From assembly GCA_021200565.1 (NCBI GenBank), contig JAJQGJ010000011.1, positions 19,542-83,541 of the forward strand: a stretch of 64,000 bases of DNA, read 5' to 3'. Source of the DNA: Oscillospiraceae bacterium (GTDB lineage Bacteria > Bacillota > Clostridia > Oscillospirales > Ruminococcaceae). The position numbers were made by a program, and so were the translations under genes. How positions within the stretch are numbered: the stretch's first letter is position 1; the number at the start of each line of letters is the position of its first letter. Below the pieces are notes generated by a model. That model did not search any database. It saw nothing but the letters and a program-made list of their open reading frames with translations, and had not been told where the DNA came from. Of the stretch, positions 16,345 through 23,963 are shown piece by piece.

Positions 16345-17619
16345 TTATGATGGAAGCGTGACTGTTATGAGAAGAGATTTCTCGTCCGCTGTAGATGCCG
16401 AAATCTTTCCCTTGTGAGCCGTGACAATAGCCGCTGCTATCGAAAGACCCAAGCCATAGCCTCCGGTCTGCGAGTTTCTGCTTTCGTCTGCACGGTAGAA
16501 CCGGTCAAAGAGATGTGGCAGGCTTTCCTTGGGCATGTAAGGGCAGGTGTTGAACACCGTCAGCTTCACGCTGCCTCTTTGCTGCTCGAGCGTCAGTGTG
16601 ATGCTTCCGTGCTCGTCCGAATACTTCATGGCGTTGTCAAGAAGTACCGAGAGAAGCCTTCTTATAGCTTTTTCGTCGCCATTAAGGCTTATCATCGGTT
16701 GAATTGAGCCGGATAAATTCTTTTCATGTGTTTTAGCGAGCGAGCGATATTCCTCCAGAACCTCCTCGACAATGTCCGAAAGAGGGAAGTCGATCATCTG
16801 ATACTGCGGCTCCGGCTCCTCCATTCTTGAAAGCATGATGAGGCTGTTTGTCATGTCTGTGAGCCTTGAAACCTGATTCTTGATGTCGCTGACCCACTCA
16901 TTCTCACCGATGTCCATCTCGAGCACTTCGGCATCAGCACCGATGACAGTGAGTGGAGTCTTGAGGTCGTGACCTGCGTCGGTGATGAATCTGCGCTGTT
17001 TTTCATAGTTTTCCCAGAATGGCTTGACTATTCTTCCGGAAAGGAAAATAAGAAGAATAAGAACCATCACAAGTCCGGTAACAGAAATACCAAGGCTAGC
17101 TGTTACGACAGTTTTAAATGTCGAGAGATTTCTCGCACAGTCGAGAAATACAATAGTAGTTTCCGTCTCCGATTCGTAGACGAGATACCGGTAGTCGTCA
17201 AGGAAGCCTTTTGTCTTGCTTTTTGAAAGAGCAGCTTCGGCATATTCAACCGCCTGAGTGCTGTCGACAGCCGCAATCATTCCTGTATTCACAGATACGA
17301 GATCTCCCGCTCTGGTGTTGTAGGTGACTGTGAAGTATCTTGTCTCATATTCGAGCTCAGGCGATTCGAGAATGTCGTTCTGACGCCTTGTTACGTTGCC
17401 GTCATCACCGCCAGGTCCCATTGGACTGCCATCCGGCGGCGTTTCGTCCTTTTCCGGAAAGCTTCCGCCGTTGTCGGCTAAGAGAGTCAGTATAACATCC
17501 GCATCGTCGGTGATTCCTCGGTATGTCGCATATGCGATAACACCAACGACAATCGAAAGAACCACTATGAGAGAAAGCATCGTCGCACCGATGAGCTTAA
17601 GTCGCAGATTGTTAATCAT
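16345..17619 (-). CDS. Sensor histidine kinase, EnvZ/PhoR type
   Basis: The 424-residue protein has a membrane segment at about residues 8-32, an extracytoplasmic domain to about 170 with an acidic Pro/Gly-rich linker, and a second membrane segment at about 172-195. A HisKA domain follows with H217 in DAGHDLKTPLTV, then a HATPase domain with LLDNAMKYS (N box), a F-box-like LFDRFYR and GYGLGLSIA (G box). It should autophosphorylate H217 and pass the phosphate to the regulator whose gene overlaps it by 8 bases upstream. The signal is unknown. Its gene points into the VTC operon. Confidence 0.92.
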   Translation of the reverse strand: MINNLRLKLIGATMLSLIVVLSIVVGVIAYATYRGITDDADVILTLLADNGGSFPEKDETPPDGSPMGPGGDDGNVTRRQNDILESPELEYETRYFTVTYNTRAGDLVSVNTGMIAAVDSTQAVEYAEAALSKSKTKGFLDDYRYLVYESETETTIVFLDCARNLSTFKTVVTASLGISVTGLVMVLILLIFLSGRIVKPFWENYEKQRRFITDAGHDLKTPLTVIGADAEVLEMDIGENEWVSDIKNQVSRLTDMTNSLIMLSRMEEPEPQYQMIDFPLSDIVEEVLEEYRSLAKTHEKNLSGSIQPMISLNGDEKAIRRLLSVLLDNAMKYSDEHGSITLTLEQQRGSVKLTVFNTCPYMPKESLPHLFDRFYRADESRNSQTGGYGLGLSIAAAIVTAHKGKISASTADEKSLLITVTLPS

Positions 17620-18292
17620 CCGGAATCTCCTCCAACGAATATCCTGCGTTTCTCACTGCCTTGATCTGAATGTTTGCTTTCAGAGCGTCTAACTTTTTGC
17701 GCAAGTATGAGATATAAACCCACACGACGTTTATTTCCGAGTCGCTGTCATATCCCCATATTTTTTCTAAGAACCTTTCAGAAGGAATGATTGTGTGTGG
17801 ATTGCTCATCAGGAATTCGAGCATCTGGAACTCCTTGTTGGCAAGCCTCAAGCTTCCAGATGGAGTCGAGAGCTCAAAGGTCGCTCTGTCAAGAGTAACA
17901 TTTCCGAACTTTATCTGTGAGCTCTGATGCTGGGTTGATGTCCTTGTCATCGCCCTGATTCTCGCCAAAAGCTCCTGAGAGTTGAAAGGCTTCGTCAGGT
18001 AGTCGTTAGCTCCGAGATCCAGACCCGCAACCTTGTCGCTCACCTCCGAGCGTGCTGTGAGCATGAGAACGGGAACGGTATTGCCTTTTCCTCTCATCTC
18101 TTTCAGAACGGTGAAGCCGTCGACCTTCGGCATCATGATGTCGAGAATAACTCCGTCATAGTTGTCCGCTTCGAGGAAGTCAAGCGCTTCCTGCCCGTCA
18201 TAAACTGCATCAACCGAGTAGTTGTTTCTTTCGAGTATCGCAACCAACGCTTTTGACAGAGCCCTTTCATCCTCTGCTAAAAGAAGTCTCAT
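17612..18292 (-). CDS. Response regulator, OmpR/PhoB family
   Basis: The 226-residue protein has a receiver domain with the phospho-acceptor D51 (VILDIMMP), the acidic pocket AEDE and the conserved K101 (YLTKPF). A winged-helix DNA-binding domain follows at about residues 130-220, with the recognition region INVVWVYISYLRKKL. The start at 18292 follows GGGAGGA; an upstream reading to 18445 lacks support. The operator in its own promoter is repeated before the VTC operon, so it probably autoregulates and controls that operon. Confidence 0.93.
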   Translation of the reverse strand: MRLLLAEDERALSKALVAILERNNYSVDAVYDGQEALDFLEADNYDGVILDIMMPKVDGFTVLKEMRGKGNTVPVLMLTARSEVSDKVAGLDLGANDYLTKPFNSQELLARIRAMTRTSTQHQSSQIKFGNVTLDRATFELSTPSGSLRLANKEFQMLEFLMSNPHTIIPSERFLEKIWGYDSDSEINVVWVYISYLRKKLDALKANIQIKAVRNAGYSLEEIPDD

Positions 18293-18322
18293 GTTAATCC
18301 TCCCTCTAAGGTTCGTGTTTCT

Positions 18323-18368
18323 ATTATAATACAATTCCAACCTAAAATCTACCTTAAATTTAGGTGAA
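18323..18368 (-). promoter_or_regulatory. Autoregulatory promoter of the response-regulator gene
   Basis: Read leftward, the -10 is TATAAT at 18323-18328 (or the overlapping TATTAT at 18326-18331). It is preceded, 9-12 bases away, by two half-sites 11 bases apart (CCTAAAATCTA at 18341, CCTTAAATTTA at 18352). There is no -35 hexamer. The block 18341-18368 is the counterpart of 16302-16329. Confidence 0.6.
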
Positions 18369-18396
18369 TGTTCGAAAAAACATAAGAAAATGCAAA

Positions 18397-18423
18397 GACC
18401 GAAGCCCTCATATGACTTCGGTC
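18397..18423 (-). terminator. Terminator after rqcP
   Basis: GACCGAAG and CTTCGGTC form a perfect 8-bp stem with an 11-base loop. On the minus strand it is followed by TTTGCATTTTC. Confidence 0.7.
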
Positions 18424-18444
18424 TTAAGCTTATGAGTCCTGTCA

Positions 18445-18687
18445 TCAGGAAATAATCTCATACTGAGCAGCAGCGGTTTCCTTCGTCGCATATTCCGAGA
18501 CAGAAAGAACCCTCACCTTGAGTGGCGTCTTCCCGAGGTTAATCTCAAGGATGTCTCCAACCTTGACCTCATATGATGCTCTTGCGGGCTTGCCGTTCGC
18601 CGAAATTCTTCCTGCATCGCATGCCTCATTGGCAACGGTTCTGCGCTTGATAAGACGGCTTACCTTTAAGTATTTATCGAGTCTCAT
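18445..18687 (-). CDS. rqcP: S4-domain ribosome quality-control protein RqcP (YabO)
   Basis: The 80-residue protein is an S4 RNA-binding domain from end to end. It opens MRLDKYLKVSRLIKRRTVANEA, nearly the same as Bacillus YabO/RqcP (86 residues), which works with RqcH to extend nascent chains with C-terminal alanine tails on stalled 50S subunits. Placement downstream of a SpoVB/YabM-like gene and HU matches the yabM-yabN-yabO neighbourhood of Bacilli. A terminator stands between HU and this gene, so it may have its own promoter. Confidence 0.92.
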   Translation of the reverse strand: MRLDKYLKVSRLIKRRTVANEACDAGRISANGKPARASYEVKVGDILEINLGKTPLKVRVLSVSEYATKETAAAQYEIIS

Positions 18688-18711
18688 ATTTATCTCTCCC
18701 TATCATTTCTA

Positions 18712-18742
18712 AAAAATAAAGCCGACGGGTGGGTCGGCTTTT
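18712..18742 (-). terminator. Terminator between hup and rqcP
   Basis: AAGCCGAC and GTCGGCTT form an 8-bp stem with a 6-base loop. On the minus strand the hairpin is followed by TATTTTTT. It should end most HU transcripts before rqcP. Confidence 0.8.
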
Positions 18743-18761
18743 CCACGAATTACGTGTATTA

Positions 18762-19031
18762 TCAGACAGACTCCTTAAGAGCCTTTCCGGGCTTGAAAGC
18801 AGGTACCTTTCTGGCAGGGATCTCAATCTTCTCGCCGGTTCTGGGGTTGATGCCCTCTTTAGCCTGACGCTCTCTAACTTCAAATGTTCCGAAACCGATG
18901 AGAGAAACCTTCTCGCCTTCGGAAAGAGCCTCGGTGATTGCGGCAACTACTGCTGATACAGCCTTTTCTGAATCCTTCTTGGAAAGACCTGACTTATCCG
19001 CAACCTTGCTTACTAATTCAACTTTTGTCAT
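18762..19031 (-). CDS. hup: HU-family DNA-binding protein
   Basis: The 89-residue protein has the standard HU length and signature: [20 protein letters not shown], the central [21 protein letters not shown] arm with the intercalating proline in NPRTG, and [12 protein letters not shown] at the end. It binds and bends DNA non-specifically as a nucleoid protein. GGAGGAAG precedes the ATG at 19031. An upstream in-frame extension to 19076 is not supported. It lies between the flippase and rqcP genes. Confidence 0.95.
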   Translation of the reverse strand: MTKVELVSKVADKSGLSKKDSEKAVSAVVAAITEALSEGEKVSLIGFGTFEVRERQAKEGINPRTGEKIEIPARKVPAFKPGKALKESV

Positions 19032-19164
19032 GATGACTTCCTCCGTAATTATTTCGCCCGGCAGATGCAGATCCATAAGCTACAACTGCCCCGCAAATGC
19101 GCCGGTAATAACCGACAAATCGATATGTATATCTTACACTGATTTTTTTAAAAATACAAGAGTT

Positions 19165-20853
19165 TTAATAAAAAAATTGCGAGCGGATTCGATTTTTGTA
19201 GGTTATGTCCAATAATTCTGCCATCAAAATGTAGGTTATTATAGCAAATATAACAGAAATCATAAGTGAAACTGCTCCCGACAGATATAATAGGGCATAC
19301 TTGTAGATATAAGTCGAGGAAAAGCAGGAAATTGCACCCAACAGGCTGGGTATGATGACGGAATATGAAAGTTTTGGCTTAGTTCCCGTGAGCCGGTAGA
19401 GGGCAACTACCGACAAAATACACATAACGAAATATGAAACTACTGTAGCCATAGCTGCACCAGAAAGTCCAGTCGGATTTCCTGGAATGAAAACCATGTT
19501 GAGAGCGAGCTTCAGAATAGCTCCGCCTAAGTTGATTTTCAGCGGAATATCCGTCCTCCCGAGAGCCTGAAGCATCGAGCAGGCTGACCCCAGGACTGTC
19601 ATGAAAGCCGTCGAAGTTGCCAGGATTGCAAGCGGCTTCGCTGACACCGAAACCTCCGCCATGCGGGACGGAAAAATGAGGCTCAGAATCTCCTCCGAAT
19701 AAAGGCAAAGCCCCATTCCAGCCGGAATCGAAATATACAGAGACAGGCACATCACTCTTCTTATCTCTTTCGAGACAGCCTCCTTGTTTCCCCTTGCATT
19801 GTTTTCTGAGACTGAAGGAAAGGCACTTCTCCCGAAAACTGCGCATAAAGACGGCGCAAGAGTGAAAATAGACATTGAAAGCCCGGTAAACGAGCCGTAA
19901 AGAAAGCTCGGCAAATCCTTAAGGCTCACTCCGCTTTCAATTACCTGAGCATATTCTGAAATATACAGCTCCGGATTCTTTCTCAAGCTGTTCCCGATGA
20001 GCATCACTATCGTCGACAAATCAATAGTCCCAAGAAGACTCGACACAACAGATGCAAGCGATATAGGTGCGCAAAGCTTCACAAGCCGCTTTATAATCTC
20101 AGCCTTTTCGGCTCTTTCCGGATTTTCGCAGATGATGCCTCTGTCTTTCCGAAATTTTCCAAAAAGAATAAGGCTCAGCATTCCCGATAGGTCAGCTGCC
20201 GTCGTTCCCAATACAGCAGCGCAGGAAATGACCGGCAACGCCACCTCAAGAGCTTCAGCTTCTGATGAACAGTACACACCGAAAACAGCCTGACCGGCTT
20301 CAAAAAGTCCTAAAGCATAGCTTCTCACCGCCATAGAAAGCCCGAGCCCGACGATAAGCTTGACTATTGCGTCAACCGTCTGCGAAACTGACGACGGCGT
20401 CATATCTCCTAAGTCCTCGTAGTAGCCTCTGAGAATCGCTGTGATGGTTCCTAAGAACACGCAAGGGGAGATAGCCATGATTGAAAGCTTCGCTTCCGGA
20501 ATTCCTATGAGTCTGTTTGCAATGAATTCCGAGAAGAGCAGAGGAATAAGAGTGAGAATAAGCCCGGCAGCTCCGAAAAACCAGACCGAAAGCTTTCTTA
20601 TAAGAAGCATCCGCCGTTTGTTTCCGAAAGCCGAGCTCTCCGAAACCATCTGCGCCACGGCAATAGAAAGGCTTCCGGCACACAGCGAATAAAGCGGCAT
20701 GAAAACGGCATAAGCTCCCGAATAGTAGCCGATACCTGTTCCACCCAAAAGATTTGTAAGCGGAATCTTCAAAAGAAGCCCTGCAGCCCTCGAAATAACG
20801 ACAGAGACTAAAAGCACTACCGAACCGGCAAGCGCAGTTTTTTTAGTGCTCAA
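19165..20853 (-). CDS. SpoVB/YabM-like polysaccharide (lipid-linked) flippase, MOP superfamily
   Basis: The 562-residue protein has about 14 membrane segments, opening with KKTALAGSVVLLVSVVISRAAGLLLKIPLTNLLG. This is the typical first-helix pattern of the SpoVB/MurJ/oligosaccharide flippase group. Members flip lipid-linked cell-wall or polysaccharide precursors, and SpoVB acts in spore cortex formation. Context with HU and RqcP matches the yabM position in Bacilli. It starts with TTG at 20853, and its ribosome-binding site AAAGGG lies in the 3' arm of a long hairpin (20859-20907), so translation may be limited by structure. Confidence 0.85.
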   Translation of the reverse strand: MSTKKTALAGSVVLLVSVVISRAAGLLLKIPLTNLLGGTGIGYYSGAYAVFMPLYSLCAGSLSIAVAQMVSESSAFGNKRRMLLIRKLSVWFFGAAGLILTLIPLLFSEFIANRLIGIPEAKLSIMAISPCVFLGTITAILRGYYEDLGDMTPSSVSQTVDAIVKLIVGLGLSMAVRSYALGLFEAGQAVFGVYCSSEAEALEVALPVISCAAVLGTTAADLSGMLSLILFGKFRKDRGIICENPERAEKAEIIKRLVKLCAPISLASVVSSLLGTIDLSTIVMLIGNSLRKNPELYISEYAQVIESGVSLKDLPSFLYGSFTGLSMSIFTLAPSLCAVFGRSAFPSVSENNARGNKEAVSKEIRRVMCLSLYISIPAGMGLCLYSEEILSLIFPSRMAEVSVSAKPLAILATSTAFMTVLGSACSMLQALGRTDIPLKINLGGAILKLALNMVFIPGNPTGLSGAAMATVVSYFVMCILSVVALYRLTGTKPKLSYSVIIPSLLGAISCFSSTYIYKYALLYLSGAVSLMISVIFAIITYILMAELLDITYKNRIRSQFFY

Positions 20854-20858
20854 AATAA

Positions 20859-20907
20859 CACCCTTTCTTCAAATAAGCTTTGTACAAGTTTATTTTCGGA
20901 AAGGGTG
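20859..20907 (-). terminator. Long hairpin after the YwaF-like gene that buries the next ribosome-binding site
   Basis: CACCCTTTC (20859-20867) pairs with GAAAGGGTG (20899-20907). Inside it, AAATAAGCTT pairs with AAGTTTATTT around a 5-base loop. On the minus strand TTATTTT follows, so it can terminate. The same strand also carries the AAAGGG ribosome-binding site of the flippase gene within the 3' arm. Confidence 0.6.
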
Positions 20908-20913
20908 AGTTAT

Positions 20914-21678
20914 TCATGCCTTGGGCTTTCTCAGATAAGGTATGTAGAGAATTGTGATTACAGCCGCTGCAGCAATAACTATTGCCAGGAAGTATAGCCG
21001 CCACTGATTTATATCTGTAAATGTCATCATCCAGTCCTGACTTCCTGTGACAAAGTAGTTTGTCGCAAAGTCCACGCTCACAAGCTCTCCGTCAATATAC
21101 GTAGGAGAAGCGCAGAGTGAATTTATATAGATAGAAGAAAATCCAATAGCGTAGAAGATTCCCATTGTTGTGGCATACTGCCGTCTTCCAAAGCGAGCCT
21201 CTCCCGACATCGGAATATACACGCCGAGGGTAACAAGCATCGTGTGGTAGAGGAAGAACTGATACCCTAAGGGATGTGTAAAAGCCTGATCGGAAGTGAT
21301 GCTGAAAGTGAATATCGTCGGAAGAAGGATGGCACCGATTGCACCTGCAATACATGTAGGGTACATAAACCCTAGAACCGTCTTTCTCAGCTTTTCGCTG
21401 CCTGTCAGCCTCGCTATGAAGATGAAGATAATCTGAATCGAACACAGGTTAAACGGAAGCTGGTTGAGCTCCAGATACGGCGTCATCATCGAACCGTCGC
21501 TTGACGGGACAAGCTTTATCATGCTCAATACTTTCGTAATCTCCGACAAAACAGCGATAACGCAGCATACTGTCAGAACGTTTTTAAGCGGCGGTCTGTA
21601 TTTTCTGAGAAAAACAATAGCGACTACAAACAGAACGACTGATATTCCTATCCATATAAAGTGATTGAGTGAGAACAT
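20914..21678 (-). CDS. YwaF-family integral membrane protein
   Basis: The 254-residue protein has about seven membrane segments and the motifs LPFNLCSIQ, HHxxV-like YHTMLVTLGVYIP and a tryptophan-rich C-terminus. These resemble the YwaF family (TIGR02206-like), of unknown function. AAAGGA lies about 8 bases before the ATG at 21678. It is placed between the topoisomerase pair and the flippase gene, in the same direction, with 29 bases to the topoisomerase A gene. No catalytic motif is visible. Confidence 0.72.
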   Translation of the reverse strand: MFSLNHFIWIGISVVLFVVAIVFLRKYRPPLKNVLTVCCVIAVLSEITKVLSMIKLVPSSDGSMMTPYLELNQLPFNLCSIQIIFIFIARLTGSEKLRKTVLGFMYPTCIAGAIGAILLPTIFTFSITSDQAFTHPLGYQFFLYHTMLVTLGVYIPMSGEARFGRRQYATTMGIFYAIGFSSIYINSLCASPTYIDGELVSVDFATNYFVTGSQDWMMTFTDINQWRLYFLAIVIAAAAVITILYIPYLRKPKA

Positions 21679-21707
21679 TTGCGAGGATTCCTTTCAGTGC
21701 TGCGGGG

Positions 21708-23951
21708 TCAGAGGGTATACTGGTTCGGGTCTTCAAGATCTTTTGCGAATGGTCCTGCTGCCGGAAGAGTTTTTGTGCGGTACTTCGAGAGCTCCTTGGC
21801 TTTTTCTTCGGAGACGATAACCGCAGATTCAACATAGCTTCCTTTTGCTTTGAGAACCATTGCCTGAACGCCGATGGTGTTCTTGGTGGTCTTCGGAAGA
21901 ATCATTCCGGTATTGAAAAGTATTGCTCTTCCGTTGGTGGAACGGAGCATAACATCCGCACCATCTCCGATGTCAAGAATTTCAACAAGCTCTTCCTTGT
22001 CGGAATAAGCATTCTGGAGCATCTTTCTGTTAGTCTTAGTCTGATAGGATTCAAGCGGCACCTTTGCAACCTTGCCATTTTTATAGACAAACATGAGGCA
22101 TCCGCTGTAATCCTGGGTCACAGCCATTCTTGTGACAGTCTCGCCCTCCGAGAATTTTAGAGTAACGGGAATGAAGTCGCCGAGTAGGCTCGCTTTAGAA
22201 TCGCCAAATTGCGCAAGCTTCGCCTTATAGACGTTATGCATATTAGTGAAGAAGAGAAGCTCAGCAGAATTGGTTGTATCGAACTCCTGCATCATGACGT
22301 CATTCTCTTTTACCTTCTGCTCGCCGGACATCCTGAGCGACTGAGGCGTAATCTTCTTGAAGTATCCTTCACGTGTCAGGAACACCCTGCAGGGGTAATC
22401 CGCAACAGTTTTTTCTTCCTTTGGAAGCGGCTCGTCGGCGACATAGATAATCTCAGTTCTTCTCGGCTGACCGTACTTTTCGGCGACCTTCTTCAGCTCA
22501 TCGATTATGATAAGCTTTATTTTTCTTTCAGAGCCCAGAATTCCGTTCAGCTCGTCAATTTCAGCTTTCAGCTGTTCAACGTCAGCCAAGCGGTTCAGGA
22601 TAAATTCCCGGTTTAAGTGCCTCAGCTTGATTTCAGCAACATATTCCGCCTGAATCTCATCAATAGAGAATCCGATCATGAGGTTCGGAACAACATCCGA
22701 CTCCTCCTCAGTTTCCCTTACAATCTTTATAGCCTTGTCGATGTCAAGAAGTATCTTTTCAAGACCTTCAAGGAGATGAAGCCTTTCCTGCTTCTTCTTG
22801 AGGTCAAAAGCAGTTCTTCTCTTGACGCAGCCTACACGGAACTTAATCCATTCTCTTATGATGTCGTTGACGCCTAAGACCTTCGGATAGCCGTTGACCA
22901 GGATGTTGAAGTTCGCCGAATAGTTGTCCTGCAAAGGCGTTTTCTGATATAGCTTCTTCATGAGAAGATCCGGGTCAGTTCCACGCTTGACGTCGATTGC
23001 AATCTTCAAGCCATCGAGGTCGGTTTCATCTCTGACATAAGCAATCTCCTTCATGCCGTTTTTGGCAAGGTCGATTACTTTCTCGATGATAGCTTCAACC
23101 GTCGTTGTTGGCGGAATCTCGGTTATCTCGATGCAGCCGGCTTCTTTGTCAAAGGTATACTTGGCTCTTATCTTGACCGAGCCACGCCCGGTGTCGAAGA
23201 TCTGTCTGAGCTTCTCCGGCTCGTTTATCATATATCCGCCGCCGGGGAAGTCGGGACCCTTCATAACTTCGAGCGCATCATAATCTGGATCCCTGATTAT
23301 GTTGATAGTAGCCTCGCAGAGCTCTCTTAAGTTGAACGGACAGACAGAGCTCGCCATCGAAACGCCGATACCGACGTTTGAATTTACTAAGATAGAGGGG
23401 AATGTGACCGGCAGAAGCTCCGGCTCAAGCATCGTGTTGTCATAGTTCGGAACGAAGTTGACGGTGTCCTTGTCAATATCTCCGAAAAGCTCGTTGCAGA
23501 TGGGATCCAGCTTCGCTTCTGTGTAACGTGAAGCGGCATAAGCCATGTCGCTCGAATACGCCTTACCGAAGTTGCCTTTCGAATCTATATATGGGTGCAG
23601 AAGCGCCTCGTTGCCTCTGGCAAGTCTGACCATTGTCTCGTAAATAGCCTGGTCGCCGTGAGGATTAAGCTTCATCGTCTGACCGACAATGTTCGCAGAT
23701 TTCGTCCTCGGACCAGTCAGAAGCCCCATTTTGTACATCGTGTAGAGAAGTTTTCTGTGAGAGGGCTTGAAGCCGTCAATTTCCGGGAAAGCTCTCGAAA
23801 CGATGACGCTCATCGCATAGGGCATGTAGTTCTTTTCAAGCGTGACGGTTATAGGCTCGTCAACGACAGTTCCGGCACCGGCAATATAGGCGTCGTGCTG
23901 CCGCTCGGTCAGCTTGACCGGCTTGTCCGCCGGCTTTTTCTTTTTCGGCAT
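21708..23951 (-). CDS. Type II topoisomerase subunit A (ParC/GyrA-like, divergent)
   Basis: The 747-residue protein has a GyrA/ParC core: PYAMSVIVSRAFPEIDGFKPSHRK, the DNA-cleaving tyrosine Y143 in AASRYTEAKL, and a C-terminal beta-pinwheel-like region from about residue 500. There is no recognisable GyrA-box, so decatenation or relaxation is more likely than gyrase supercoiling. It carries an N-terminal Lys-rich extension (MPKKKKPADKP). It lies 12 bases after the B-subunit gene, so the two form a heterotetramer. The pair appears distinct from the usual GyrBA, which should be elsewhere on the chromosome. Confidence 0.82.
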   Translation of the reverse strand: MPKKKKPADKPVKLTERQHDAYIAGAGTVVDEPITVTLEKNYMPYAMSVIVSRAFPEIDGFKPSHRKLLYTMYKMGLLTGPRTKSANIVGQTMKLNPHGDQAIYETMVRLARGNEALLHPYIDSKGNFGKAYSSDMAYAASRYTEAKLDPICNELFGDIDKDTVNFVPNYDNTMLEPELLPVTFPSILVNSNVGIGVSMASSVCPFNLRELCEATINIIRDPDYDALEVMKGPDFPGGGYMINEPEKLRQIFDTGRGSVKIRAKYTFDKEAGCIEITEIPPTTTVEAIIEKVIDLAKNGMKEIAYVRDETDLDGLKIAIDVKRGTDPDLLMKKLYQKTPLQDNYSANFNILVNGYPKVLGVNDIIREWIKFRVGCVKRRTAFDLKKKQERLHLLEGLEKILLDIDKAIKIVRETEEESDVVPNLMIGFSIDEIQAEYVAEIKLRHLNREFILNRLADVEQLKAEIDELNGILGSERKIKLIIIDELKKVAEKYGQPRRTEIIYVADEPLPKEEKTVADYPCRVFLTREGYFKKITPQSLRMSGEQKVKENDVMMQEFDTTNSAELLFFTNMHNVYKAKLAQFGDSKASLLGDFIPVTLKFSEGETVTRMAVTQDYSGCLMFVYKNGKVAKVPLESYQTKTNRKMLQNAYSDKEELVEILDIGDGADVMLRSTNGRAILFNTGMILPKTTKNTIGVQAMVLKAKGSYVESAVIVSEEKAKELSKYRTKTLPAAGPFAKDLEDPNQYTL

Positions 23952-23963
23952 ATTTTCACCCCT

